NCBI GenBank assembly: GCA_018907035.1
Contig: JACCIC010000065.1
Coordinates: 599,001 to 663,000 of the forward strand
Length of the DNA: 64,000 nucleotides
Source of the DNA: Sycobia sp. Sy_11
Taxonomy: Eukaryota > Arthropoda > Insecta > Hymenoptera > Epichrysomallidae
Direction of reading: 5' to 3'
The notes beneath the pieces were generated by a model. The model had not been told where the DNA came from. It saw only the letters and a list, made by a program, of their open reading frames with translations, and ran no database searches. Shown here one piece after another: positions 44,742 to 55,744 of the stretch (position 1 is the first letter of the stretch; each line of letters begins with the position of its first letter). The position numbers and the translations under genes were made by a program.

Positions 44742-45215
44742 TCAGTGTCTTCCTTAGCTAGAAAATTGCTTCTAGCACCTTAAACATTTAAAAGTTTTTA
44801 AAAAAATAAAATATATAAACCTTATGAAATAACTTCCTCATCCTCCGCTAGACTACCTAACGCTTCATACCTTTTATACTAACCTTATGATAATATTAGA
44901 TCGTTAAGCAATAGAAGTAGACAAATGAAACTTTCTACCGTATCAAAAAGATCAAAAAGGTGATCATCCTAGAATTTGAGCTAACAAGATACGAGAAAGT
45001 CACATAAATACAATAGACATAAGAATATTGTTTATAAGAGTAATATAACGCACGACCTGACCTTAAGAAAGAAGGAAAGTGTTAAACAAACGCATTCAAT
45101 TTACGTGCAATTAAATTCTATATTTTTTAGTTGATCAAAGCCGAACTCGCAATCGGTTTCATTCTTTCTTATGTCATAATTATCTTACTTTTCAGATTAC
45201 GCAACTAACCTCTTT
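44742..45215. other. Pol-env spacer of the outer element
   Basis: AT-rich, no open frame. An env mRNA would need a splice acceptor here; TTTTTTAG at about 45124-45131 and TTACTTTTCAG at about 45186-45196 are candidates. Confidence 0.4.
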
Positions 45216-47247
45216 ATGATTTCAGAAAAGATGATATCCCTACACATGATACTTTTTACCTTATTTTTCGTCACCCCAACAAAAACAATGATAGGATACG
45301 ATTGCGGATCTAATATCATGAATATAACAACCATGTCGTTATTAGACGTCGGGGAATGCAATTTTCCTCAACTCCACCCTATAAGCCAATTTGCCTATAT
45401 ACAGCTACTTCAAATCAACGATTTTCAAGAAACCAAACATTACAATGTAAAATAGAGATACGGAGAACCATCTATTACTGCGGGATGCATTCGCATAACT
45501 CTATTGTTAATAACGGCGAAATGGAATACTTGTATGACGTCAGTAGAGATAGTTGTTTACAATTACATTTAACTAGGATAATCAACTTCGGACAAAATCA
45601 GGTTATAAACGGGGTCAAAATTAACCAAACAAATATATATTCCATGACCTACGCCGGAAGCATAAGCAATGACGGAACCTGCGCGGGGGCTTATTATAGC
45701 GATCCCTATGGAACTTGGAATTCTGTTATTGTCCAAGGAACCCTTAAAATCACCCTATCGCAACAATCGGCGCGAGTAAACTTACAAGACGACAAAATTC
45801 ATCTACAATCGGGAACATCATGTCCACTATCGGGAAACTTCTGCATAGACGCCAAAGATGGATATACCTTCTGGGAATCGGTCCCTAATAATGATTGCCA
45901 CTTTAATGAATACGGCGTATTATTCGAGGGCCATGCAATAAAAATGACTAACCCTCAGATAGATCAAGACGTAATCTATTTTTTTTCGGATCAAAAATTA
46001 ACATTCGCATTAAGTAAATTGTCCGAAGAAAAGGTATGCGTTTATACAATAATAAGAACCGAACACCCAAAATTGGTTATCTTCGAAACAAAAGAGGGCA
46101 TCACGTTTGCCAAAAAGAGTGCGTTATCTAGTAGTAATCTGGATATTTTCGCTTATGTAAATGCAAAATTCTGATATCTGAAAAAACATGTAAAAAACAA
46201 ATGCTTAACTTATACCGCAACATAGTGACAGAGCGATGTCGGGTAGAACAGATCGCGTTAAAAAACGCACTCGCTATTGTTACACAAAGTCCCGACCAAT
46301 TTGCGTATAACATAATGAAAGGTCCTGGCTATATGGCTGTAGTAGCCGGCGAAGTGGTACACCTGATAAAATGTTTACCAGTGGAAGTTAAGATAGATCA
46401 CGTCGATAACTGTTACACCGAGCTGAGAGTTGTAAGATAAAACACAACCCTCTTTCTCACACCAAAAACACACATCCTGAAAACTCGAGGGACTAGAGTT
46501 CCCTTCAACCAAGTGCTACCATCATACTACTGTATTGATAGCGAATGGTACAAATTGGCATCAAAACCGACCGAGGCAAGAGAACCCACAACCCTAAAAC
46601 CCATGACTCAGCTGACATGGAAATATATTAATCCCATCAGCCTAGCAACATCTGGAATCTACTCCAGTAAAGATTTAGAAAAACTAAAGGAACGAATTAT
46701 GTTTCCAGTAGAAACAGCTGCATTGTTGAATAATACAGCACACGAAATGCACGAATCTGGAGTGACGAGCGGCAAAACGATATCACATTTCATAAACGAA
46801 GACACTATGGATAATTTAGTAAATTCTGCTTGGAAAAAAATATGGAATAAATTTATCACCTTTGGATCCGCAAGCGCGGAGATAATAGCAGTCCTGGTGA
46901 TCATACACGTGATAGAATCGTTCATAGGGGTTGTACTCAACGGATACGCCCCTCATCGCGTATACGGTTGGTCCATATACCTATTGTCAGCCATTTGGAG
47001 CACTGCCGCACACTTCTTCATATCTCTCAAACAACCAACGACGAAACAAGAGGCAGGAAACAGTTACGAAATGATCGCTCAACCAGAGCCCGAGTCGGAA
47101 CCCAAGCCAGAACCAGTACTAACCACTACCGACGAGACAAAAGAAAAACAAACGTTTTTTCTGCAAAGCCATAAAAATCAATCCTCAACTTACGCGACTT
47201 TTCCAGAATTCGACAAAACAATAAAAGTAAATTTCCTATTTCCATAA
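45216..47247 (+). pseudogene. Outer element env, chuvirus-like (Monjiviricetes-type) glycoprotein, broken
   Basis: Four frames in succession: 45216-45455, 45356-46174, 46201-46440 and 46513-47247 (the last open from about 46441). The first has a hydrophobic signal-peptide-like start (MILFTLFFVTPT) and then YDCGSNIMNITTMSLLDVGEC. The third has GYMAVVAGEVVHLIKCLPV followed by CYTEL. The last has a transmembrane region (AEIIAVLVIIHVIESFIGVVL, about residues 119-139), a second hydrophobic stretch and an acidic/Pro tail. From memory, these Cys-rich motifs match glycoproteins of chuviruses and relatives rather than the baculovirus-F-like env of gypsy. If intact it would be a membrane fusion protein. 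The breaks make it non-functional. Confidence 0.7.
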
Positions 47248-47546
47248 TTACCAGATATCGAATTTCGCATGTATTAATGTAAGTAGAGTAAGCTGCGATA
47301 CAAAGAATCATGTGAACCCCACGCATCTTCGAACGAGGTTTTCCTATGGAGATTTTTTCTCACTGGGTTTTCTTTCCTTAGGTTTTCCCTCGTTCACAGA
47401 AACATTGCTCTGGGCAAATGTGAAGATCGAATGGGGAGGGAAAAAAATTTATATTTTTTGTCATATGTACACTATTTAACGCCGGATTACCTTAACAGAG
47501 GCGAACGATTGTTTTCATACTTCTAACAACCGTCTTACGCAAGGGG
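47248..47546. other. env-LTR spacer of the outer element
   Basis: Contains a purine-rich run (GGGGAGGGAAAAAAA) at about 47432 and AAGGGG directly before the 3' LTR, either of which could be the polypurine tract. Confidence 0.45.
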
Positions 47547-48214
47547 TGTAACATCGAGCTAATAATCATAATAAAATATTATTAATTTTATTAAGCAAGA
47601 AAAATATATTAAAGGTAAACATTGAAAGTATATATATTCATATACACGTATATATATAAATGTAAACTAGAGTTTTTAATATAATATATAATAATAGAGA
47701 TAAATATATATACATAAAAATAAATGTAAGGTATTATAATACGTATTAACACCTATATATAGGTATATATATAAACATAATATATACTAATAACACATAA
47801 AAAAAATATATATATATATTTATAAAGAAAAATATATAATATAATAATATATATATGTATATATGTATAAATAAATACAGACAATAATAATAATAATAAT
47901 ACTTGAACATATGTGTATATATATATATATAAATAGAGTTTTGTGGAATAAAAATCGAAACTAAAATGACCAAATTTCATCTAGCATGTCATAATCTTGT
48001 TTGGGCGAGGAAAACAATTTCATAATACCGCCGAAATAAGACGTTGGCTTGCGCAAGATCATACGTCAGAAGCGTATGTTACTCCGACGAAGGTCTCATA
48101 GGTAACGCAACATGTACATTAGCGATGCGCTAGTGTACAATTTTTGATGTTTAATTTATAGTAAAATTAATACTTTACACAATTAAACCACATTTTTAAT
48201 AAAACAAATATTTA
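47547..48214 (+). repeat. Outer element 3' LTR
   Basis: About 668 bp starting TGTAACATCGAGCTAATAAT and ending near TTTAACACAAAAAT. It contains (TA)n, (AAT)n and short GT tracts that are longer in the 5' copy. Confidence 0.9.
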
Positions 48215-48299
48215 ACACAAAAATTATAAAGAATATTTATGATAAAATTTAATTGTTTATACTAATATTAAGGCTAAAAGTAAGCAAAGTAAACAAAGT

Positions 48300-48900
48300 A
48301 ATAAAAAAGCTGTAAAAACGAGGAGCAGAGAGAGGGATTGCGGATGATCATGGAAAAATCGGGTATATAAAGCCCCGATTTTTCCACAAAAATGCATTCA
48401 GTCAGTCGCAGTCTCAGTCCAGTAACCGGTACCAGTCAGTGTCAGAACATCATCATCCATCTCTCTCTCACTCCAAGTAAGTGCAATAAAAATTATTTAC
48501 AAATTAATTATTCTAATTGTTTTTCTTCTCTCCTCTGTCTCACATCTTCCATCATCCGGGGTGGTGACTGGGCCTCCTACACGCTAGGACTGTACGTGCC
48601 CCTTTTTCTTTTTTTTTGCATACACATACATTCTCTCTGTCTAATAGGGAACTAGGCTGGTAGGTCAAGGCAGATACCTCTTTCCTTCAAAACGAAGGGA
48701 ATTCGTATCTAAACAGAGCCTTGGACTTCAGTCTATATAAATTAGCGTAGCCAACTCTTAAACCAATCTTCATTTTATTCATTCATCAAATAAATCTTCT
48801 TTTTCTTTCAATTATTTAATAATCCCGAGCTAATGGAGGAAACTCCAGGCTCGAAACCAGTCAAGTTACTTTCGAAGGCACACAGGCGTATATATGCGAA
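48300..48900 (+). promoter_or_regulatory. LTR-like promoter block (possible solo LTR of another family)
   Basis: GGGTATATAAAGCCCCG (TATA box, 48361-48376) is followed about 25 bases later by CATTCAGTCAGTCGCAGTCT, which fits the arthropod TCAGT initiator. CAAATAAATC (about 48787) would serve as a poly(A) signal. A CAAGTAAGTGC donor-like site lies at about 48473. The layout (promoter, about 400 bases, poly(A) signal, no ORF) suggests the R/U5 part of an LTR. Exact ends were not found. Confidence 0.45.
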
Positions 48901-49067
48901 GATATACGTGTGCATTTCGAATTAAGTTAATGTGCTAAAAAGGGCGAAAATGACCAGACGTCACAATGGGGGTTATTATAAACTAGGAGAGTCTGACTGT
49001 CATTCTATTGGTATAATATTTTATTTTATAAAGGCTGTAAGACCGATAAAAATATTTATGAATCTAC

Positions 49068-49069
<2 letters not shown>

Positions 49070-49117
<48 letters not shown>
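49070..49117. repeat. (TA)n microsatellite
   Basis: TA run of about 45 bases. Confidence 0.9.
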
Positions 49118-49608
49118 TTAGGTATACATATCTCAGGTTTGAGATATTTTTTAATTAACTTGTAATAATTTATAATTACTTCTTAATTTTTATCGATTTA
49201 TATATTTAATAAGGTATGATTTTCAATTTTCAATTAAATGAAAATTTAATTAATCATTATTTTTAATTAATACAATAGCTTGTGTTGACGAATTACTTTA
49301 TCATACTAAAACTGTAATGATCAGATAAAAGAATCATGTATTTGAGTATATGATCAAAAGCTGTATTACGGGCATCACGGTTCACGTTCGCACAAATCGT
49401 ATCATTGCGCTGGCAGCTGGCGTATTCTATCAATTCGTTCAACACTGTTTCAAAATCGTGTAAAAAGTAGTGGCAAAATCGCATTGTATACGATTTGATA
49501 GACAGCGTGCAAGTGTTTACGATTTTCTAAACGAATTAACCAGAAATCCGAACAGAGTCGACCCAACCTCTCGACAAATGTCGTACAGCTGATCCGATAA
49601 TATATATT
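49118..49608. other. AT-rich then mixed non-coding sequence
   Basis: No supported gene. A 157-codon minus-strand frame at 49450-49923 spans a composition switch and is not convincing. Confidence 0.4.
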
Positions 49609-49840
49609 GTGACAAAAGTCACAAGGTGCCCGCGCGGACTTGTCCAGGAAAAAGACGACGCGCGCGCCATCCCGTGGACAAGAAAACCTTAAGGCGCTCG
49701 CGCGCGCCGTTGCGCCTTGTGCTCGGCATTCTCCCTTCCCCTTACCTCCCCGCGCCACGAGTCGCGCATAACCGTCGGCTGGTGGAACGGCAAGTAACCA
49801 TAACCTACAGCACGACGCAAACGAGTTGATAGGTGCCAAA
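49609..49840. other. GC-rich block starting TGTGACAAAAGTCACA
   Basis: Abrupt GC-rich stretch with CGCGCGCC tracts, bounded on the left by a 16-base palindrome and on the right by A-rich minisatellite. It may be an LTR fragment. No open frame of known type. Confidence 0.35.
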
Positions 49841-50740
49841 AAGAAAAAATTTATAATAGAAATGAAATTAGAAATTAAGAAAGGAAAAAATGAACAGAAC
49901 AAAGTGGATAGACATAAACACATAATAAGAATAAATAGTAAGAATAATTACAGGTAATAAGAATAAAGAAAATAGTTAGAAATAATCGACATAAAGGATA
50001 ATGAGAATAAATTATAGAAGATTATTAAAAATAATCAGAATAAATTATAAGAATGATTAACAAGAAGAAAGAAGATAGTTAGAAATAATAGATATAAGAT
50101 TTAATAAGAATAAATAATAAGAATAATTACAGATAATAAGAATAAAGAAGAAGTTAGAAATCACAGACATCAAACGAATAATGAGAATAAATAATAAGAC
50201 TAATTAAAGATAATAAGAATAAAGAAGATAGTTAGAAATTAATGTACATAAAATATGTAATGAGAATAATTAGTAAGAATAATTAGAGATAAGAATAAAA
50301 AAGAAGTTAATAATAGACATAATATTTAATAAGAATAATTAATAAGAATGATTAAAGGTAATAAGAATAAAGAAAATAGTTAGAAATAATCGACATAAAG
50401 ATATAATGAGAATAAATGATAGAAGATGATTATAAATAAGAAGAATACATTTAAGAATAAGAATATGGGAGATAATAGTATATAGAATGATATAGATAAT
50501 AAGAGATAACAGAAGTAAATTATGATAATAAATATACGGCTACAGATAAAATAATAAGATAGTTAATGATAGATTATAGATATAGATGATAGTACATGGA
50601 TAATAAGAACTAATAGACGATTATAAATAATAGAAATAAAATAGCTAATAAGGATAAATAACCGAAGATAGTTGAGGACAATAGAGATAATATAGACAAT
50701 AAGCAATAATTGTATATATAGAATAATAGAGTAAGTTAAG
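49841..50740. repeat. Purine-rich degenerate tandem array
   Basis: About 900 bases almost without C on the plus strand, built from variants of AATAAGAATAAAGAAGATAG, GTTAGAAATAAT and GACATAAAG in an irregular period of roughly 100-120 bases; short AATAAGAAT units recur inside. No coding potential. Confidence 0.8.
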
Positions 50741-51690
50741 TGGAGTGATGCGAGTGAGATATATGTAAATGTAGTGATGCGAATGAGAATGGATGTGAGT
50801 GCGGCTACTAGGATAGCAGATCTAATCAGATCCTCGTAGGTTAGTATTATTTAAATATTTAAATAATTATTAGTAGCATTTAAATAATATTAATTTGTTA
50901 TTGTGGCTATGGTGTACTTTGTTATGCATATTAAACTAATGATTATCGAGTGCTTGATTACAAGCCCAGTTTTTATAATTCTTTGATGGATTAACAAATC
51001 AAAGTGTTTAGTTATCCTAAATTAGCATACAAACTAATCAAACTCAATAAATTTTCTTTGTCACAATCATATCGAAGTTAGCCCATCAGTCGAATTACTT
51101 TTATTTTATCATAAGTCAACATTATAATTAACAGTCTTTATTGACAGAAATTCATTAAAAACTTATTATTATTTGAGAACAAAAAAAACGAATTTATTTC
51201 TAAAACCATGATTGCGCTTACAATGTTATTTAAAATTCACATTCAGGCACCTTCGGTTCATTCATAGGAAGTCTCTGCGCTACGCACTTTTGAACTCGAA
51301 TTTTTTTTTGTTTATTGTATGAATCTTAAATGAGCATAATTACGGAGAGCAGTACTCCTATGTATATGCGTAAAATGTGAATAAAAACGATTCACATAAA
51401 TTGAGATACTTCAGATATATAATTTGACATAATTGGTATCATGCTTGTGCTGTGAAGAGGACACATATCAGGACAAATTTAAATACTATGAACCTTTATG
51501 AAGTTGATTAAATTTTTTTTTCTGACTAATACAAGAACCTTGTATTTAATAGTTATTATTATAAAAAAAAGGGAAAAGTTTTATTTATTGACATTAATTC
51601 CTAAACAGAGATTTATTTTATCCGAACTTGGATTACCTAAAAGAAGAATTTTTATTTGTCTTGATATGGGCCTTCTATAATTTCTATAAC
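50741..51690. other. Intergenic sequence
   Basis: Includes two near-copies of GTGATGCGAGTGAGA at 50745-50790. Otherwise no recognised feature. Confidence 0.4.
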
Positions 51691-51699
51691 TTGGCGGAA

Positions 51700-52249
51700 A
51701 TTATTGTTAATATTAGGCCGAACGCTTATTAGTATTGTACGCGCGAGGGCCGTGTTCGGCGCATCACGACCGCGATCGGTCGTCGTCGGCCGCCGCCGTA
51801 TCCCCCCCTTATCCAATCCTTCTTCCCTGTGAGCAATGAGACGCGCGGGACTCCGCTGTCGGCCAGGGAACGAGTCGGTCGTCAAAGAGAGAGATAGAGA
51901 GAGGACGAGAGGTGGTAACAGTTGTAGAGGCCAGAGAGAGAAGTATTACAAGAGAAGGGCAACGGAGGAGATTGGAAAAAGGAGTGGAGAAGTGAGTGTG
52001 GGAGCGTTGTCGAAAATAAGGAGAGGCAACGAGACAGATTTGGGAGGTCGAAGGCAGTGCAGACATCGAGAGTGCGGTGGAGTGAGCTGGGGAGAGAAAG
52101 AGAAAGGAGAGAGAGAGGACGACAGCAGGAGGGCCCAAGAAGACAGCAGAGTGAGGAGCGGAATCGAAAGCAGAGCAGAGTTGCGAGGAGCGAAGGAGAC
52201 GACGAAGAGACATAGAAGGGGGCCACGTGACTGCCGAAGATCTTCGCAC
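51700..52249 (+). promoter_or_regulatory. CpG- and GA-rich candidate promoter/5' UTR exon with splice donor
   Basis: A sharp rise in G+C and CpG (51735-51800: CGACCGCGATCGG, CGTCGTCGGCCGCCGCCG) is followed by about 350 bases of GA-rich sequence and a strong donor, CGCAC|GTGAGT, at 52249/52250. The layout is that of an insect first exon. It points toward CLCC1, whose ATG is 3.5 kb downstream, but another gene is possible. A 206-codon frame through the donor (51836-52456) is rich in Arg/Glu/Gly and looks compositional. Confidence 0.4.
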
Positions 52250-53695
52250 GTGAGTACTCCCCGCGGCAACAGCGAGCCGACCATCAGCGGGGTGCCGCGC
52301 GTTTTTCTTCTCCCTTTCCTCTTGTCCCATTATCCTTGTCCCTTCCCCGTAATCCTCTCCAAATTCGGCGAGTGCGTCGGGACGCGGGTCGCGGTCGGGA
52401 TGAGCCGAGCGTTTTTTTTTCTTTTCTTTTTATTTCCTTGTTGTAAATCGAGTTAATTAGGGTTGAATGAATAAAGAATTTTGTACGGAGACTTATAATT
52501 GATCCGTGTGTAATTCCTTTCCGAAATCTCCCGTTTCATTATTTTAGACCAGCGGAACCCCCTCCGAGGATTAAGGTAAGAGTGTGGAGCATAAAAATTT
52601 AAATTATTTTTTTTGTATGTGCGCGACTCACCGGAATTGAAATAAAATTCAAACTTTCGGAGAGCGGATCGTCGCATCACAATATATATAATGCAGGTAT
52701 CAACACAATGATTACCTGATGAATGGAGATGGATCTTGATACAATTCTTGGTCATGTATTCTGATGGATTATTCTTTTCTCTCCTATAATGTTAATTATC
52801 TCCAGATTGAACTTTTTATGAATTAAAAATAATAGCTAATTAAAATTTTATTTCAATAATAATTGTAATTTAATGATTAATTAAATAAACATGTAAACAA
52901 TAATTCAATAGAAATTATTAATTATTAATGGCAAATTAATATATATAATTTATATCAGTGTATATTTCATTAAAAAAGTAAAGACAAACGGTTATATACA
53001 GACGAAACATGACGGGCACCCAAAATTCAAATAAGTTCAGTTATTTTAAATTTCATTGTGCAAGTGATAGACAAAAACCTATAATTTAAGGTGCTATTTT
53101 TGAAGAAAAAAATTATTAAATAAATTCATCAAAAATGTAAAGCCTCCCAAAAGACAATTAGCTTCATCTCCCCTTCCCCAGAATGGACACGAGGGTATGA
53201 AGTATTTATATTCATATAACAAGATTCATATATATGTAAACAAAATAAAAATAAGGTAATAGTACAAACATATTAATTTATTACGTATTAATAATTAAAC
53301 AAATAGTATAATACGTATGGCCTTCTTTATTTTTAATTTTAAAGGGCTATTTAAAGTATAAATAATTATAAAAATAATGATAACTTAAAGTTTTGAAGGG
53401 GGCGGTTTGATTGTTCGTAAGTGATAATATTAATATTATAAATATAATCTGATGTTAATGCAATAAAGATAACTATTATTTTAGGTGCAAGGTGTCCAAT
53501 ATGCAAAATAGTGAAAAATTCGAGTGGGAAGAATATATAATTTTTACTTTAAATGAAAAATATAAAATCACCATCTTCTGGGAAAGTAAGCAGAACAGTA
53601 TGATTGTATATTTAATAGGATTGGTTTTTACATAGGGAGCAAGTAGAGCTTCTAAATATAATGGCATATTATATTCTACATTATAATTATTTAAA

Positions 53696-53743
<48 letters not shown>

Positions 53744-54363
53744 GTTTTTACAAAAAATCTTGTTCTATATTATATATCGTGATATTTTTGGCGGCAATAT
53801 ATGTACAATTTTTGTATTTTGACATATTGACTTTATTTAATCGGACATTTTTGTTCCAAAAAATTACAATGTATGAAATACTAAAGAAAACTTTAACCGT
53901 ACAAGAATATATTTTAAAATAAAATTTTTATAATTACCTATTGAATAGATAGTGATGAATCTATTGAAAAGATACTTATTGAAAAAGATAGTAATTTCTA
54001 ATATATAAATGCTATTGTCAAATAGTTATTACTTTATTAAAAATTATTTTAATATATGAATCTGTAACAGTTTTCTTACAAAAAGTTTCTATAAAAGCTG
54101 TTTATTATATAAATTGTATAAATTATACAAAGTGCCAATCACTGTATAATGATGTGTAATATAAGAATAAATTTAAAAATTGCTTTATATAGATAAGTAT
54201 ATATTTAAATATTTATAATATAATATATTAATTTAGGAGTTGTACTGACTCCTTACACAAAATTTAGTACTATAAATACACAATCATACTTTTCTACATT
54301 CCAAAATAATGATGGTTTTATGATATTTTACATTTGAATGAAAAATTATATATTTTTTTCACG
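52250..54363. other. AT-rich non-coding sequence
   Basis: Possibly intronic. Contains a (TA)n run at 53701-53736. No supported exon. Confidence 0.4.
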
Positions 54364-54489
54364 TTACTTTTTCTTATCCGTTTTATCTAATAGGAGTGCA
54401 TATCGAAGTAATAACTCAAATGCATCAATTACACGTTGTGAACACTCAAAACTCTCATTTCCTTCTATAATTATGAGTTTTAATCGTAG
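54364..54489 (-). other. Candidate terminal coding exon, minus strand, unassigned
   Basis: A 41-codon frame starting directly after AAAGTCTTTTAG (acceptor-like) and ending in a stop, with protein-like composition (LIIIEGNESFECSQRVIDAF, then DKTDKKK at the C-terminus). There is no ATG, so it would need an upstream exon, which I did not find. It could be chance. Confidence 0.25.
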
Positions 54490-54660
54490 CTAAAAGACTT
54501 TAGGTTAGGAAAAGAACAATTACTTTCCTATTATATTTTTATATATATTTATTGGCTCAAGCTCGTACATCTCGCAACTTCCTGTAATTTCAAATTTCCG
54601 TATTACGTTACTATGTTTGCAATGTGTTTGCTTGCATGTATGTGTGCATGTGTGTATTTA

Positions 54661-54664
<4 letters not shown>

Positions 54665-54714
<50 letters not shown>
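54665..54714. repeat. (TA)n microsatellite
   Basis: TA run of about 48 bases. Confidence 0.9.
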
Positions 54715-54717
<3 letters not shown>

Positions 54718-55525
54718 TGCACCAGACTTCATAATTCTTTATTTGATTTGTACGGCATTGAATATTTTCTTCAGCGCCACCTATTCAAAAAATCGGAAAT
54801 TAAAGTTCTCACTTTTTTATCTACAGAATTGACAACTTGCATTATAACCATAATAAAATCTTATATTTCGTTTTACTCCTTCAATTCTATGAATAGAAAG
54901 ATGAAACAAAGTTCATTCGATTCATTATTCTATTCTACATTCGGGGCTATCCAAGTTTGATCTTTACTATACGTATAAAATTTATAATATTTGTTGTTAT
55001 TTAATGTTACTGCAAAGCGGCGATGTCTATAGTGCAGACGACAGTTAGATAAACATTTTCTTATTTTTTTAAACTAACTTTGAAACATATATAAAAGCAG
55101 TAAGGGATACCCCCAATTGTAGAATTTTTCAAAGATTTGTATAAAATTTGTTTCAACATTGTAAAACGTAAAATGAGGACGCAAAACGAAACCTACGATT
55201 TACACATTTTCATTTCCGTTTTAATAGTTCATCGTGGCGCTGGGATCTCGGTATGGAGCACTCTTAACGAGCAACCTCACAAGGTGTCGCCGCCTTACGG
55301 CCAATTCTGTCCCGAAGTTCTACCGTGTAATTGGATACGATTTTAGCGAAGTTTCAACTCCTTTTCTCTATACTCTCCATACTTCATACGCAGAAAATAC
55401 GCGTAGTAGAAACAGATAACCTTGAACTAAGATTTTTTGCAAGAGTTGAAATTGTAAAACATATTAAAAAATGACTGATTCTAAAAATTATTTACATACT
55501 TAGTATATATCATTAATTTCTATAA

Positions 55526-55576
<51 letters not shown>

Positions 55577-55744
55577 ACAATTATGTATTTCAATTATTTT
55601 GTCTAAGATAGTTTTAATATATTTTGAACAAAATGTAGTTGAATTCTATAACAAGAAACACTGATTCAATTTTCTTCCCACTTTGATTAAATTTGTTTAT
55701 TTACAATTACTAAGTAAGCCAATAAGAAAATAATCTGCTTAATT
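54715..55744. other. 5' flank of the CLCC1-like gene
   Basis: A moderately GC-rich patch at 55190-55420 may be a promoter or noncoding exon. A (TA)n run lies at 55529-55573. No coding exon is supported before the ATG at 55745. Confidence 0.35.

Larger units (their letters stand above)
30639..48214 (+). mobile_element. Outer LTR retroelement (errantivirus-like layout, with env), interrupted
   Basis: Two long terminal repeats bracket gag, protease, integrase and env in the order of env-bearing Ty3/gypsy elements. The 5' LTR is split by a nested LTR element (31108-39979); without it the outer element would be about 8.7 kb. Reverse transcriptase and RNase H are absent between protease (ends about 43330) and integrase (starts about 43650). 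All genes carry frameshifts or stops, yet the two LTRs differ little by eye, so insertion was recent. No convincing tRNA primer-binding site was seen after the 5' LTR. Confidence 0.85.

Noticed and set aside
49450..49923. 157-codon minus-strand frame
   Set aside because: Crosses from AT-rich minisatellite into a GC-rich block without any domain or motif.
51836..52456. 206-codon plus-strand frame
   Set aside because: Composition-driven (GA-rich, Arg/Glu/Gly), crosses a good splice donor and has no recognisable domain; better explained as a 5' UTR exon.
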